DNA of 57,992 bases from contig JAGXQZ010000028.1 of the NCBI GenBank assembly GCA_018336015.1, positions 1-57,992 of the forward strand, given 5' to 3'. The stretch is from Algoriphagus sp. (lineage in GTDB: Bacteria > Bacteroidota > Bacteroidia > Cytophagales > Cyclobacteriaceae). Positions 18,433-28,397 of this stretch are shown piece by piece. The first letter of the stretch is position 1. Each line of letters begins with the position of its first letter. Below the pieces are notes generated by a model. The model did not search any database. It saw nothing but the letters and a program-made list of their open reading frames with translations, and had not been told where the DNA came from. A program made the translations under genes and the position numbers.

Positions 18433-19239
18433 TTAGAGTACTCCTTCAAAGATAAAGTAGTCCTCCTGCCAAGTCAGGTTTTCAGGTTTTTGGTCAAACA
18501 ATCCAAATACGCTTGATCCCGAGCCGGACATCGCAGCATAGTATGCCCCTGCCGAGTACAATCTATCTTTAATTGCAGCGATTTTGGGGTGGTTTTTGAA
18601 AATACTCGCTTCGAAGTCATTGACTAATTCGGCTTTCCATCTGTTTCGGTCTGCCAAGACCTCTTCCAACTTGACTTTGGGTGGAGCAGGAGAGACACCC
18701 GCGTAGGCTTCCTTGGTACCTACGTGAATTCCCGGATTGATTAAAACCAAATGGCTTCCCCTTAAGGAAAGATCAATGGGCTCCAGAATTTCACCTCGGC
18801 CACGCGCGATTTTTGGAGTGTTTTCTATAAAAAAAGGGCAATCACTTCCCAATTGAGCGGCATACTCTTCCAAAAAGAAATCATCCAAATGAAGGTCGAA
18901 CAGGTTGTTCATCAACTTTAGCGCAAAGGCACCGTCAGCTGAACCTCCGCCAAGACCTGCGCCCATTGGGATGTTTTTATGCAGGTGGATGGAAAGATTT
19001 GGCAGACCCGGAAAATCCTTTTTCAGCAGCTTTTCCGCTTTTAATATCAGATTATCTTTCGCTTCTCCTGGGATATCCAAACCAGATGAATTCCAGCTTG
19101 GCTTTTTATCCACAATCATTTCCAAAGCATCATAAAGAGGAATTGGCACCATACAAGTTTCGATCTCATGGTATCCGTCTTTTCTCTTGGAAGTGATGTG
19201 GAGGCCAAGATTGATTTTGGCATTGGGAAAGCTGATCAT
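18433..19239 (-). CDS. ispE: 4-diphosphocytidyl-2-C-methyl-D-erythritol kinase
   Basis: About 268 residues from the start chosen here. It phosphorylates CDP-methylerythritol in the non-mevalonate isoprenoid pathway. The GHMP-kinase ATP loop PMGAGLGGGSADG lies at about 91-103, the N-terminal FPNAKINLGL holds the conserved Lys, and MSGSGSSVFGLF is the C-terminal GHMP motif. A longer frame begins with TTG at 19260, but a perfect -7 promoter box covers that codon, so transcription should start inside it and the ATG at 19239 is the real start. It is convergent with the transporter gene with abutting stop codons. Confidence 0.94.
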   Translation of the reverse strand: MISFPNAKINLGLHITSKRKDGYHEIETCMVPIPLYDALEMIVDKKPSWNSSGLDIPGEAKDNLILKAEKLLKKDFPGLPNLSIHLHKNIPMGAGLGGGSADGAFALKLMNNLFDLHLDDFFLEEYAAQLGSDCPFFIENTPKIARGRGEILEPIDLSLRGSHLVLINPGIHVGTKEAYAGVSPAPPKVKLEEVLADRNRWKAELVNDFEASIFKNHPKIAAIKDRLYSAGAYYAAMSGSGSSVFGLFDQKPENLTWQEDYFIFEGVL

Positions 19240-19257
19240 AAGAAAAGGCTGTTTTGA

Positions 19258-19265
19258 CAAAAGTA
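19258..19265 (-). promoter_or_regulatory. ispE promoter -7 element (fixes the start codon)
   Basis: TACTTTTG on the minus strand matches TAnnTTTG perfectly. It predicts transcription from about 19251, which excludes the upstream TTG at 19260 and supports the ATG at 19239. A TTTG lies 23 bases upstream, a longer spacing than usual. Confidence 0.5.
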
Positions 19266-19557
19266 AAGCAAAACTCCTGAGCTGGGTACAAATAGTCTGA
19301 TTTGAATTTTTGTTAATCTTTGGTAGGAATTTTAGATTTTTGACAGAGTATCATTTTTTTTCTTAAATAAAAGCTCGGGATTTCTCTAAAAATTTGAAAG
19401 AATCGGAAATCCATACAAAATTTTGAGAGGTGCTGAAATTTGGACGGTTTTTGAAAAATAGATTTTGCAAATTCTGTATAAAAGGAATTAAATTTTAAAA
19501 AAAATATTTAAACCCAATTTTATTATCTGTTTAATCTGAATAATAGAGAATTAAATA

Positions 19558-19588
19558 TTGTAAGTCTGGGATTAGAGTTTTAATATTG
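19558..19588 (+). promoter_or_regulatory. Candidate promoter of the ilv-leu operon
   Basis: TTG (19558-19560), a 20-base spacer and TAATATTG (19581-19588, one mismatch to TAnnTTTG). It would start transcription near 19595, giving a leader of about 35 bases before the leader-peptide ATG. The position fits well but the -7 box is imperfect. Confidence 0.35.
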
Positions 19589-19630
19589 TCACGTGATTCG
19601 AAATCGAAGCATATACTCTCAAACCACGCT

Positions 19631-19687
19631 ATGTATCCATTGGTCGTCCTGCTAAGCATTATTATTCTCATCGGATTTTCGAAGTGA
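19631..19687 (+). CDS. ilv-leu operon leader peptide (attenuator sensor)
   Basis: An 18-codon frame reading MYPLVVLLSIIILIGFSK, then TGA. Ten of its 18 residues are Leu, Val or Ile, and ten of the eleven residues 4-14. These are exactly the end products of the operon that begins 79 bases downstream. The stop codon lies inside the first arm of the antiterminator (19683-19693). This is the arrangement of classical enterobacterial ilv/leu leader peptides: stalling for lack of charged Leu, Val or Ile tRNA would free the arm. It was recognised by eye; no expression data. The alternative is chance, unlikely given codon content, placement and the flanking RNA switch. Confidence 0.85.
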   Translation: MYPLVVLLSIIILIGFSK

Positions 19688-19735
19688 GGCACTAGACCAT
19701 TATAACCCAGTATATAAAATCTAAAGTGCCTCACT
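19683..19735 (+). promoter_or_regulatory. Antiterminator hairpin of the ilv-leu attenuator
   Basis: AGTGAGGCACT (19683-19693) is the perfect 11-base complement of AGTGCCTCACT (19725-19735). The second arm is also the left arm of the terminator (19723-19733), so the two structures exclude each other. The first arm overlaps the leader-peptide stop. A possible competing hairpin joins CTCA/TCG in codons 13-15 (19667-19673) with CGA/TGAG (19680-19688), resembling the 1:2 hairpin of classical attenuators. Confidence 0.85.
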
Positions 19736-19753
19736 GACCTGAGGCACTTTTTT
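19723..19753 (+). terminator. Attenuator terminator upstream of ilvD
   Basis: Perfect 11-bp stem AAAGTGCCTCA / TGAGGCACTTT (19723-19733, 19740-19750), a 6-base loop CTGACC, and a run of T ending 14 bases before the ilvD ATG. A strong intrinsic terminator in front of an operon's first gene only makes sense as a regulated one. Confidence 0.93.
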
Positions 19754-19766
19754 ATTTTCTAATCCT

Positions 19767-21455
19767 ATGACCCAGAACAATCTGAAAAAGTACAGTTGGG
19801 AAATCAGTGACAATCCCGAGCATCCAGCCGGAATGGCGATGCTATATGCTACAGGAATGTCTGATAAAAAAATGAAACAGCCCTTTGTAGGGGTAGCCAG
19901 TTGCGGATATGAAAGCAACCCCTGCAATATGCACCTCAATGACTTTGCCGGTCTGATCAAAGCTTCCTCTCAGGAATATGATCTGACCGGTTTGGTTTTT
20001 AATACCATAGGGATTTCTGATGGGACTTCCATGGGTACTCTTGGAATGAGGTACTCTTTAGTGTCCAGAGATATTATTGCAGATTCGATCGAGTCCTTCA
20101 TTTTGGGACATTCATTTGATGGATGTGTGGCGGTAGCTGGTTGTGATAAAAATATGCCCGGTGCAGTTATGGGGATGCTACGAATCAACCGTCCCGCAAT
20201 TATGGTCTATGGTGGTACGATTGCTTCAGGTAACTATAAAGGAGAAAAACTCAATATCGTTTCTGCATTTGAAGCCTTTGGGAAAAAAATCCAAGGAACC
20301 ATCTCCGACGAAGATTACGATGGAGTAATTAGAAATGCGTGTCCGGGTAAAGGAGCTTGCGGGGGGATGTACACTGCCAATACTATGTCTTCGGCTATAG
20401 AAGCGATGGGTATGTCATTGCCTTACTCATCCTCCAATCCAGCTAATTCAGCAGAAAAACTAAAAGAGTGCCAGGATGTCAATAAATACATGCGTATTCT
20501 GCTGGAAAAAGACATCAAGCCAAAAGACATCGTCACCAGAAAAAGCTTGGAAAATGCAGTCACGGTAGCCGTGGCTCTTGGAGGAAGTACCAATGCTGTA
20601 CTTCACATTTTGGCGATTGCAAGGACTGCAGGGGTGGAATTTACCTTAGAGGACTTTAAGGCCATCAATGCAAAGACGCCATTGCTTGGAGATTTCAAAC
20701 CCTCAGGTAAATTCATGATGGAAGACTTGTACGAACAGGGAGGTCTTCCAGCTTTTATGAAATACATGCTCAACAATGGCTACCTCCATGGTGACTGCAT
20801 GACAGTGACAGGAAAGACGGTTGCTGAAAACCTTCAAAATATAGATCCTATCGTCCCATCCGTGGTCAATGTGATCCATCCGCTGGAGACACCGATCAAG
20901 AAGTCCGGTCACTTATGCATCCTGAAAGGTAATCTTGCTCCGGAAGGTGCAGTATCCAAAATTACCGGAAAAGAGGGGACCGCATTTACGGGACCAGCCA
21001 TCGTGTTTGACTCAGAACTTGAGGCAAATGATGCCATCCGTGACCATAAAGTGAAGGCAGGGAATGTAGTAGTCATTCGAAATGTAGGCCCAAAAGGTGC
21101 TCCTGGAATGCCTGAAATGCTAAAGCCAACTTCCATGATTATTGGCGCAGGCTTGGGTTCGGATGTTGCTTTGATCACCGATGGTAGATTTTCGGGAGGC
21201 ACACACGGCTTTGTCGTGGGGCATGTGACACCAGAGGCTTGGTGTGGTGGTCCAATCGGGCTGCTTAAGGATGGCGATATCATCACTATCGATGCAGATA
21301 ATTTTATCCTTTCTGTAAATGTTTCAGAGGAGGAATTTGCTGAGCGTAAAAAGACTTGGTCTCCTAAACCTATCGAAGGGCTTCAAGGCACGCTCAAAAA
21401 ATACAACAAACTCGTTGCGACCGCCTCAGAGGGTTGCGTTACCGATAAATTTTAA
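19767..21455 (+). CDS. ilvD: Dihydroxy-acid dehydratase
   Basis: 562 residues, usual length. It dehydrates 2,3-dihydroxy-isovalerate and -methylvalerate to the 2-keto acids, the third common step in valine and isoleucine synthesis. Iron-sulfur ligands appear at CNMH (Cys53), GCDKNMPG (Cys126) and [16 protein letters not shown] (Cys198). [17 protein letters not shown] near the C-terminus is the substrate/Mg loop. It is the first gene of the nine-gene operon, directly behind the attenuator, and its stop is 4 bases before ilvB. Cytoplasmic. Confidence 0.97.
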   Translation: MTQNNLKKYSWEISDNPEHPAGMAMLYATGMSDKKMKQPFVGVASCGYESNPCNMHLNDFAGLIKASSQEYDLTGLVFNTIGISDGTSMGTLGMRYSLVSRDIIADSIESFILGHSFDGCVAVAGCDKNMPGAVMGMLRINRPAIMVYGGTIASGNYKGEKLNIVSAFEAFGKKIQGTISDEDYDGVIRNACPGKGACGGMYTANTMSSAIEAMGMSLPYSSSNPANSAEKLKECQDVNKYMRILLEKDIKPKDIVTRKSLENAVTVAVALGGSTNAVLHILAIARTAGVEFTLEDFKAINAKTPLLGDFKPSGKFMMEDLYEQGGLPAFMKYMLNNGYLHGDCMTVTGKTVAENLQNIDPIVPSVVNVIHPLETPIKKSGHLCILKGNLAPEGAVSKITGKEGTAFTGPAIVFDSELEANDAIRDHKVKAGNVVVIRNVGPKGAPGMPEMLKPTSMIIGAGLGSDVALITDGRFSGGTHGFVVGHVTPEAWCGGPIGLLKDGDIITIDADNFILSVNVSEEEFAERKKTWSPKPIEGLQGTLKKYNKLVATASEGCVTDKF

Positions 21456-21459
21456 TCCT

Positions 21460-23151
21460 ATGAAGGACTTGATAAGAGGTGCAGACATTGTTGTGCGCTC
21501 CCTGATTGCCGAGCAGGCAGAGCTCATCTTCGGATATCCGGGTGGGGCTATTATGCCGGTATATGATGCGCTGTATGACTATCATGATCAAATCAAGCAC
21601 GTGCTTACCCGCCACGAGCAGGGTGCCATCCACGCAGCACAAGGTTATGCCAGAGTATCTGGGAAAGTTGGGGTTTGTCTTGCTACTTCCGGTCCCGGAG
21701 CGACCAATTTGATTACTGGATTGGCAGATGCGCAAATTGACAGCACACCGCTAGTCTGCATCACGGGACAAGTAGCGGCACATCTTTTAGGTACTGACGC
21801 TTTTCAAGAAACGGATGTAGTGGGTATTTCTATGCCCGGCACCAAATGGAATATTCAGGTAAGGAGGGTGGAGGATATTGCGCCTGCCATTGCAAAAGGT
21901 TTTTACATCGCTCGTTCCGGTCGACCAGGGCCTGTATTGATAGACATAACCAAAAATGCTCAGGTAGATTTTGGTGAATTTAACTATGTGCCTTGTCAAG
22001 GTTTTAGATCTTACAAAACACATCATCCAATTGAAAAAACAGCGATCCAACAAGCCGCTGAACTGATCAATCAGGCAGAAAGGCCCTACCTTTTGTTCGG
22101 ACAAGGGGTAGTTTTGGGCAATGCAGAAACTGAACTTAAGTTTTTCTTGGACAAATCAGGGATACCTGCAGCTTCGACCCTTTTGGGTTCTGGAGCGCTA
22201 TCTCAGGATCACCCAAATTACGTGGGGAAACTGGGTATGCATGGAAACTATGCCCCAAACTTGCTCACCAATCAGTGCGACGTATTGATTGCAGTGGGTA
22301 TGCGCTTTGATGATCGTGTGACGGGGGATCTGAAGCGCTATGCTAAGCAGGCAAAGGTGATTCATCTTGAATTGGATCCTTCTGAGATCAATAAAAATGT
22401 CAAAACTGCAGTAGCTGTACAAGGCAATTGCAAAGAGAGTCTTTCCATGCTGACTGAGGCTATTCTGGCTAAAAAGCATGACTCTTGGATGGCGAAGTTC
22501 AGAGAATTGGAAGAGCAGGAAAGAGCGGCAGTAGTTCAGCATGACATTACACCAACCAAGGAAGGACTTACCATGGGTGAAGTGATTCACCAGATCAATC
22601 AATACAAGGCGGATGACGCTGTCTTGGTGACTGATGTAGGTCAGCATCAGATGATCGCATGGAGGTATTTCAATTATAAAAAGCCTCGAACTCAAGTGAC
22701 TTCGGGTGGATTGGGAACAATGGGGTTTGCACTTCCAGCAGCTTTGGGAGCGCAGCTATTTGATTATTCTCGACAGGTAATCTGTGTGGTAGGAGATGGA
22801 GGTATTCAGATGACCATTCAGGAACTCGGTACCATCAAGCAGACTAAAGCCCCTGTGAAAATTGTCCTGCTGAATAATAACTACCTCGGTATGGTGCGTC
22901 AGTGGCAGCAGATGTTTTTTGATAAGCGTTATTCTTTTACAGAATTGGATAATCCTGATTTCATCATGCTTGCAGAAGCTTATGGTATCAAAGCACAAAA
23001 AGTTTCGGAAAGAGGTGATCTGCAAGAAGCGATCGAAGATATGCTCATCCATGATGGGCCCTATTTCCTCGAAGTGGTAGTGGAAAAAGAAGACAATGTA
23101 TTCCCTATGATCGCCACAGGTTGCTCTGTGGAGGAGGTCAGACTAAGCTAA
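21460..23151 (+). CDS. ilvB: Acetolactate synthase, large (catalytic) subunit
   Basis: 563 residues, a ThDP enzyme that condenses two pyruvates, or pyruvate and 2-oxobutanoate. The N-terminal ThDP segment has ELIFGYPGGAIMPVYDAL and the catalytic Glu in RHEQGAIHAAQGYAR. The central FAD-like domain includes GMRFDDRVTGDL. The C-terminal Mg/ThDP motif starts GDGGIQMT and continues to LLNNNYLGMVRQW. I use the ATG at 21460, 4 bases after the ilvD stop; a longer frame from 21319 overlaps ilvD and adds 47 non-homologous residues. Its regulatory subunit IlvN is the next gene, 9 bases on. Confidence 0.97.
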   Translation: MKDLIRGADIVVRSLIAEQAELIFGYPGGAIMPVYDALYDYHDQIKHVLTRHEQGAIHAAQGYARVSGKVGVCLATSGPGATNLITGLADAQIDSTPLVCITGQVAAHLLGTDAFQETDVVGISMPGTKWNIQVRRVEDIAPAIAKGFYIARSGRPGPVLIDITKNAQVDFGEFNYVPCQGFRSYKTHHPIEKTAIQQAAELINQAERPYLLFGQGVVLGNAETELKFFLDKSGIPAASTLLGSGALSQDHPNYVGKLGMHGNYAPNLLTNQCDVLIAVGMRFDDRVTGDLKRYAKQAKVIHLELDPSEINKNVKTAVAVQGNCKESLSMLTEAILAKKHDSWMAKFRELEEQERAAVVQHDITPTKEGLTMGEVIHQINQYKADDAVLVTDVGQHQMIAWRYFNYKKPRTQVTSGGLGTMGFALPAALGAQLFDYSRQVICVVGDGGIQMTIQELGTIKQTKAPVKIVLLNNNYLGMVRQWQQMFFDKRYSFTELDNPDFIMLAEAYGIKAQKVSERGDLQEAIEDMLIHDGPYFLEVVVEKEDNVFPMIATGCSVEEVRLS

Positions 23152-23160
23152 TTCAAACCT

Positions 23161-23661
23161 ATGAAGAGATATACCATTTTTGTTATTACCGAAAATTTCA
23201 TCGGGATTCTTAACCGGATCACTATCATTTTCACCCGTAGAGGAATCAATATCGATGCACTTACTGCATCAGAAAGCCGGATTCCGGGTATTCACCGGAT
23301 CACTATAGAGGTGACGGTCAATGAAGATACGGTCATCCAACTTGTCCATCAGATCGAAAAAATCATCGACGTAATCAAAGCATTTTATCACGAAGATGAA
23401 GGTGTCGTGTATCAGGAAATTGCGCTCTATAAGATCCCTGTTTCCCGTTTGGACGGTGGCTTGGAAAAAATCATCCGTCAGCACAATGCCAAAATCATAG
23501 CCGCTGAACCGGACTTTGTGGTACTCGAGCTTACCGGTCATAAAGAGCAAACTCAAGAGCTGCTGGAAATCCTCAAAGGCTATGGACTTCTTGAATTTGC
23601 AAGATCCGGGCGTGTGGCAGTCGCCAAGCGAATGCTTACCATTGAATCGTTCATTAAATAA
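23161..23661 (+). CDS. ilvN: Acetolactate synthase, small (regulatory) subunit
   Basis: 166 residues. An N-terminal ACT domain (about 1-80) holds the family segment RRGINIDALTASES followed by IPGIHRITIEV; a second ACT-like C-terminal domain covers about 85-160. This subunit binds valine for feedback inhibition and activates IlvB, its neighbour. Length is typical (about 160-185). The Asn/Gly positions that contact valine in characterised ACT domains were not checked residue by residue. Confidence 0.95.
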   Translation: MKRYTIFVITENFIGILNRITIIFTRRGINIDALTASESRIPGIHRITIEVTVNEDTVIQLVHQIEKIIDVIKAFYHEDEGVVYQEIALYKIPVSRLDGGLEKIIRQHNAKIIAAEPDFVVLELTGHKEQTQELLEILKGYGLLEFARSGRVAVAKRMLTIESFIK

Positions 23662-23701
23662 TTATCTCAAACCTGTTTATACAATTTAAAAACCCAACAA
23701 T

Positions 23702-24745
23702 ATGAAATTGAAATTCGGAAGCGTTGAAGAAAACGTAGTTACCAGGGAAGAATTTCCTTTGGAAAAAGCAAGAGAAGTCCTCAAAAACGAGGTAATCGCA
23801 GTCATCGGTTATGGTGTTCAAGGACCGGGTCAAGCTTTGAATTTGAAAGACAACGGCTTCAACGTGATCGTGGGCCAGCGTAGCGGCTCGAAGACTTGGG
23901 ATAAAGCCATTGCCGATGGCTGGGTTCCCGGTGAAACGCTTTTTGAAATCGAAGAAGCTTGCGAAAAAGGCACAATTCTTCAATTCTTGCTTTCCGATGC
24001 AGGTCAGATTGCTCTTTGGCCTACCGTTAAAAAACACCTTACGCCGGGTAAAGCATTGTATTTCTCTCACGGTTTCGGAGTGACATACAAAGAGAAAACA
24101 GGCATTATTCCTCCTGCCGATGTGGATGTGATCTTGGTTGCACCAAAAGGTTCAGGTACTTCTTTGAGAAGAATGTTTGTAGAAGGACGTGGATTGAACT
24201 CATCTTATGCGATCTACCAAGACGCAACCGGAAAGGCGAAAGATCGCGTGGTAGCTTTGGGAATCGGCGTAGGTTCAGGATACCTATTCGAAACTGACTT
24301 CTACCGCGAAGTTACCTCCGACTTGACAGGCGAAAGAGGGACCTTGATGGGAGCCATCCAAGGTATTTTTGCTGCTCAGTACGAAGTGTTAAGATCCAAT
24401 GGACATACACCTTCAGAAGCTTTCAATGAAACTGTTGAAGAATTGACTCAGTCTTTGATGCCGCTTGTGGCTGAAAATGGAATGGACTGGATGTATGCCA
24501 ACTGTTCTACCACCGCTCAGCGTGGTGCATTGGATTGGTGGAAGCCTTTCCGCGACGCGACCAAGCCGGTTTTTGAAGCACTTTACAATTCTGTGAAAAC
24601 AGGTGTGGAAGCTCAAAAGTCTATCGATTCCAATTCCAAGCCGGACTACAGAGAAAAACTGGAAGCTGAATTGAAAGAATTGAGAGAATCCGAAATGTGG
24701 CAAGCAGGTGCAGTAGTGCGCCAGTTGAGACCAGAAAATAATTAA
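23702..24745 (+). CDS. ilvC: Ketol-acid reductoisomerase
   Basis: 347 residues. It isomerises and reduces acetolactate and acetohydroxybutyrate. The Rossmann motif [19 protein letters not shown] (about 34-52) is followed by the cofactor loop [13 protein letters not shown] (about 56-68), whose Arg and Ser residues suit NADPH. Metal-binding [15 protein letters not shown] and an all-alpha C-terminal knotted domain follow. The intergenic gap to ilvN is 40 bases, the largest among the ilv genes, but no terminator or -7 box is seen there. Confidence 0.97.
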   Translation: MKLKFGSVEENVVTREEFPLEKAREVLKNEVIAVIGYGVQGPGQALNLKDNGFNVIVGQRSGSKTWDKAIADGWVPGETLFEIEEACEKGTILQFLLSDAGQIALWPTVKKHLTPGKALYFSHGFGVTYKEKTGIIPPADVDVILVAPKGSGTSLRRMFVEGRGLNSSYAIYQDATGKAKDRVVALGIGVGSGYLFETDFYREVTSDLTGERGTLMGAIQGIFAAQYEVLRSNGHTPSEAFNETVEELTQSLMPLVAENGMDWMYANCSTTAQRGALDWWKPFRDATKPVFEALYNSVKTGVEAQKSIDSNSKPDYREKLEAELKELRESEMWQAGAVVRQLRPENN

Positions 24746-24767
24746 GAAACCCAAACCCTTAACTTGT

Positions 24768-26276
24768 ATGAGTGAAAAGCTGTGGATATTCGATACAACG
24801 CTTCGTGACGGTGAGCAGGTGCCTGGCTGCCAGCTCAATACCCAAGAAAAGATCATAGTAGCCAAGGCACTAGAAGCTCTTGGTGTAGATATTATCGAAG
24901 CAGGATTTCCGATTTCCAGTCCGGGAGATTTTAATTCCGTTCAGGAGATTTCAAAGGCTGTTTCCAATCCTATTATCTGTGCGCTCTCCAGAGCAGTAGA
25001 AAAAGATATAGAAGTAGCTGCAGCTGCCCTCAAGTATGCCAAAAAAGGCAGAATTCATACCGGAATCGGGGTTTCTCCTTATCATATTCAATATAAGCTC
25101 CGCTCCACGCCCGATGAAATCATCAAGCGTGGGGTGGCGGCTGTGAAGTTTGCCCGTCAGTTTGTGGATGATGTGGAGTTTTATGCAGAAGATGCCGGAA
25201 GATCAGAGCCAGATTTTCTCTGTAAAATCATCGAAGAGGTCATCAAAGCTGGAGCTACGGTAGTAAATATTCCTGATACGACGGGATATTGCCTGCCAGA
25301 GCAATATGGGGCGATTATCGCCAGCCTCAAAAACAATGTGCCAAACATCGACCGGGCAATTATTGCTACCCATTGTCACAATGACCTTGGGATGGCTACA
25401 GCAAATACAGTGGCAGGTGTGCAGCATGGTGCCCGTCAAGTAGAAGTGACCATCAACGGAATAGGTGAAAGAGCAGGCAATACCTCTATGGAAGAGGTGG
25501 TCATGGCGATAAAGTGCCATAAATCAATTCCAGTCTACACGGATATTGTGACTCCACGAATCTATCAGACTAGCCGATTGGTTTCCAAACTGATGAATAT
25601 GCCCGTGCAGCCCAACAAAGCAATCGTGGGAAGAAATGCATTTGCCCATTCTTCGGGAATTCACCAGGATGGAGTATTGAAGCATAGAGAAAACTACGAA
25701 ATCATCGATCCGAAAGAGGTAGGCGTGGAGGAGTCTTCCATCGTCTTGACAGCCAGATCCGGCCGTGCAGCATTGAAGCACCATTTGGATGCATTGGGCG
25801 TAGAGCTCGAAGGGGAAGAACTGAGAGAAGTTTACGAGGCATTCTTGGTATTGGCTGATTCCAAAAGGGATATCGGTCGAAAAGACCTCTTGGAACTAGT
25901 CGGGAAGTATATGGAAGAATCCAATTTCATCGAATTGGAAAATGTCAGCTATTCTTCCAACGGCTCGGTCAATGCTCATGTAAAACTAAAAATCGGAAAC
26001 GATGCGCATGAGGCTTCTTCTACAGGTGTTGGACCAGTGGATGCCGTTTTGAAAGCGATCGAGACCATAGTCAAACCTCAAGTGGATTTGGAAGAATTCC
26101 TAATCCAAGCCATCACCCACGGAAGTGATGATGTGGCCAAAGTCCACATGCGACTCATTAAATCCGAAAAACCTTATTATGGCTTTGCATCCAACCAAGA
26201 CATTGTCTTGGCTTCTGCACAGGCCTTTGTCGATGCACTCAACAAAATACCAGTCAAAGAATACGCGACTGCTTAA
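24768..26276 (+). CDS. leuA: 2-isopropylmalate synthase
   Basis: 502 residues. It condenses acetyl-CoA with 2-oxoisovalerate, the first committed step to leucine. [13 protein letters not shown] carries the metal Asp and catalytic Arg. [15 protein letters not shown] holds the two metal histidines, and [17 protein letters not shown] is the family signature. A C-terminal LeuA_dimer regulatory domain (about 380-500) should bind leucine. Two DRE-TIM synthases exist in this operon; this one has the LeuA-type pocket ([22 protein letters not shown]), whereas the other reads as citramalate synthase. leuC follows after 2 bases. Confidence 0.95.
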   Translation: MSEKLWIFDTTLRDGEQVPGCQLNTQEKIIVAKALEALGVDIIEAGFPISSPGDFNSVQEISKAVSNPIICALSRAVEKDIEVAAAALKYAKKGRIHTGIGVSPYHIQYKLRSTPDEIIKRGVAAVKFARQFVDDVEFYAEDAGRSEPDFLCKIIEEVIKAGATVVNIPDTTGYCLPEQYGAIIASLKNNVPNIDRAIIATHCHNDLGMATANTVAGVQHGARQVEVTINGIGERAGNTSMEEVVMAIKCHKSIPVYTDIVTPRIYQTSRLVSKLMNMPVQPNKAIVGRNAFAHSSGIHQDGVLKHRENYEIIDPKEVGVEESSIVLTARSGRAALKHHLDALGVELEGEELREVYEAFLVLADSKRDIGRKDLLELVGKYMEESNFIELENVSYSSNGSVNAHVKLKIGNDAHEASSTGVGPVDAVLKAIETIVKPQVDLEEFLIQAITHGSDDVAKVHMRLIKSEKPYYGFASNQDIVLASAQAFVDALNKIPVKEYATA

Positions 26277-26278
26277 TT

Positions 26279-27685
26279 ATGGAAAAGACAACATTATTTG
26301 ATAAAATCTGGGATGCACACGTGGTCAAATCCGTGCCAGCTGGTCCGGATGTATTCTTCATCGATAAGCATTTTATCCATGAAGTGACCTCTCCCGTAGC
26401 TTTCCTTAATTTGGAAAAAAGGGGGATCACGGTAAAATATCCTCACAGAACCATCGCTACTCCCGACCATAACGTGCCTACGATTGATCAGGATCAGACG
26501 ATCAAGGATAAGCTTTCCCGTATGCAAGTGGAAAAGCTCCGCGAAAACTGTAAAAAATACGGGATCGAACTTCATGATTTGGGATCAGCTCATCATGGAA
26601 TCGTTCACGTGATTGGTCCTGAGCTCGGTGTGACTCAACCAGGAATGACCATCGTTTGTGGTGATTCTCACACCTCTACCCATGGTGCTTTTGGAGCGAT
26701 CGCATTTGGTATTGGTACTTCCGAAGTAGAAATGGTGCTCGCTACGCAGTGTATCATGCAGTCCAAGCCTAAGAAAATGAGGATTTCCGTTAATGGAACT
26801 CTGGGCGCTGGAGTGACCTCTAAAGACATCATCCTTTACATTATTTCTAAAATTTCTGCTGCAGGAGCTACCGGTTACTTTGTAGAATATGCCGGTTCGG
26901 CGATCCAAAGCCTCTCTATGGAGGCAAGAATGACTATCTGTAACATGTCCATCGAAATGGGCGCCAGAGGTGGGTTGATCGCTCCGGACGAGACAACTTT
27001 CAACTACTTGAAAGGAAAACAATATGCTCCAAAAGGGGCAGATTGGGACAAGGCAGTTGCTTACTGGAAAACTTTGAAAACCGACGAAGGCGCGGTTTTC
27101 GATCAAGAGCTGGTTTTCGAAGCCGCCGATATCGAACCGATGATTACCTATGGTACCAATCCTGGCATGGGAATCAAGGTTGTCGGTAATATCCCTACTA
27201 CAGAAGGCATGGAAGGTTCCAATAAAACTTCTTACCTCAAATCGTTGGATTACATGGGCTTCCAGCCTGGTGAACCAGTCAAAGGTAAGCAAGTGGACTA
27301 CGTGTTTGTAGGTTCATGTACCAATGGCCGTATTGAAGACATTCGATCTGTAGCTCAGTTTGTGAAAGGACATAAAAAAGCGGACAACATCACCGCTTGG
27401 ATTGTACCTGGATCCCGTGAAGTAGAGAAAATGGCTCACGAAGAAGGCTTGGTGAAAATCCTCGAAGAAGCTGGATTCGAACTTCGTCAGCCAGGCTGTT
27501 CTGCCTGTCTTGCCATGAATGATGACAAGATTCCTTCAGGAAAGTATGCGGTTTCGACTTCCAACCGAAACTTTGAAGGTCGCCAAGGTCCTGGTGCACG
27601 CACCATGCTTGCTTCTCCATTGACAGTGGCAGCGGTGGCAATCACCGGACGTATCACAGATCCTCGCGAAGTATTCGGAAATTGA
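26279..27685 (+). CDS. leuC: 3-isopropylmalate dehydratase, large subunit
   Basis: 468 residues of the aconitase superfamily. Cluster cysteines are in [12 protein letters not shown] and in [11 protein letters not shown], the standard 4Fe-4S ligands. [14 protein letters not shown] is the conserved substrate-site segment. With LeuD it isomerises 2- to 3-isopropylmalate. Because citramalate synthase lies in the same operon, the same enzyme probably also isomerises citramalate for isoleucine synthesis. It lies 2 bases after leuA and is separated from leuD by a 110-base repeat-like spacer. Confidence 0.96.
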   Translation: MEKTTLFDKIWDAHVVKSVPAGPDVFFIDKHFIHEVTSPVAFLNLEKRGITVKYPHRTIATPDHNVPTIDQDQTIKDKLSRMQVEKLRENCKKYGIELHDLGSAHHGIVHVIGPELGVTQPGMTIVCGDSHTSTHGAFGAIAFGIGTSEVEMVLATQCIMQSKPKKMRISVNGTLGAGVTSKDIILYIISKISAAGATGYFVEYAGSAIQSLSMEARMTICNMSIEMGARGGLIAPDETTFNYLKGKQYAPKGADWDKAVAYWKTLKTDEGAVFDQELVFEAADIEPMITYGTNPGMGIKVVGNIPTTEGMEGSNKTSYLKSLDYMGFQPGEPVKGKQVDYVFVGSCTNGRIEDIRSVAQFVKGHKKADNITAWIVPGSREVEKMAHEEGLVKILEEAGFELRQPGCSACLAMNDDKIPSGKYAVSTSNRNFEGRQGPGARTMLASPLTVAAVAITGRITDPREVFGN

Positions 27686-27795
27686 GTTTACTGGTTATTG
27701 AGTTATTGGTTACTAGTTAGCAGTATTTGGATAGGATCCTTTACTACACTAGTAACCCACTATTAACTGGTAACAAATAACTAATCAACAAAAAT
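27686..27795. repeat. Degenerate palindromic spacer between leuC and leuD
   Basis: The spacer is built from repeated near-copies of GTTATTGGTTACTAGTTA-like words. GGTTACTAGT (27708-27717) is the perfect inverse of ACTAGTAACC (27748-27757), and looser complementarity continues outward. There is no T-run, so it is not a standard terminator. It splits two genes that are adjacent or coupled in most leu operons. Confidence 0.65.
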
Positions 27796-28386
27796 ATGGC
27801 TTACGATAAATTTACAGTCCTACGCAGTACAGCAGTCCCTTTGCCTACTGAAAACGTGGACACCGACCAGATCATCCCAGCCCGATTCCTGAAGGCTACC
27901 GAGCGGGAAGGTTTTGGAGACAATCTCTTCCGTGACTGGAGATACGATGTGGAGGGCAATCCCAAAAAGGATTTTGTCCTCAACGATCCTACCTATTCCG
28001 GTAAAATCTTGGTGGCAGGAAAGAACTTCGGTTCAGGATCCAGCCGAGAGCATGCCGTGTGGGCGATCTATGATTATGGATTTCGTTGCGTAGTATCCAG
28101 CTTTTTCGCAGATATCTTCAAAAATAACTGCCTCAACATTGGTGTCCTTCCGGTGACCGTATCTGCAGAATTTGCTGACAAACTTTTTGTAGCAATCCAA
28201 GCTGATCCATCTACTGAGGTAGAGGTCAATCTGCCTGAGCAAAAGATCAAACTCCTTTCTACAGGTGAATTTGAATCTTTTGACATCAACGAATACAAAA
28301 AAGACAACATGCAAAATGGCTTCGATGACATCGACTACTTGTTGAATATGTCATCGGAAATAGACGCTTTTGCGGCTTCTAGATAA
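27796..28386 (+). CDS. leuD: 3-isopropylmalate dehydratase, small subunit
   Basis: 196 residues. The aconitase swivel domain shows ENVDTDQIIPARFLK near the N-terminus and GKNFGSGSSREHAVWAIYDYG (about 75-95), the loop that closes on the LeuC active site. Length is typical. It works as the LeuCD heterodimer with leuC, 110 bases upstream. It is followed by cimA after 11 bases. Confidence 0.96.
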   Translation: MAYDKFTVLRSTAVPLPTENVDTDQIIPARFLKATEREGFGDNLFRDWRYDVEGNPKKDFVLNDPTYSGKILVAGKNFGSGSSREHAVWAIYDYGFRCVVSSFFADIFKNNCLNIGVLPVTVSAEFADKLFVAIQADPSTEVEVNLPEQKIKLLSTGEFESFDINEYKKDNMQNGFDDIDYLLNMSSEIDAFAASR

Positions 28387-28397
28387 TTACTTCTCTC

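Noticed and set aside
21319..21459. N-terminal extension of ilvB
   Set aside because: It overlaps the ilvD C-terminus in another frame and adds 47 basic residues absent from acetolactate synthases; the ATG at 21460 lies 4 bases after ilvD.
26585..27292. 235-codon minus-strand frame inside leuC
   Set aside because: Antisense shadow of a strongly conserved gene; His/Ser/Arg-rich with no recognisable domain.
27686..27795. leuC-leuD spacer considered as a second attenuator or terminator
   Set aside because: No T-run follows any of its stems and no leader-like frame is present.
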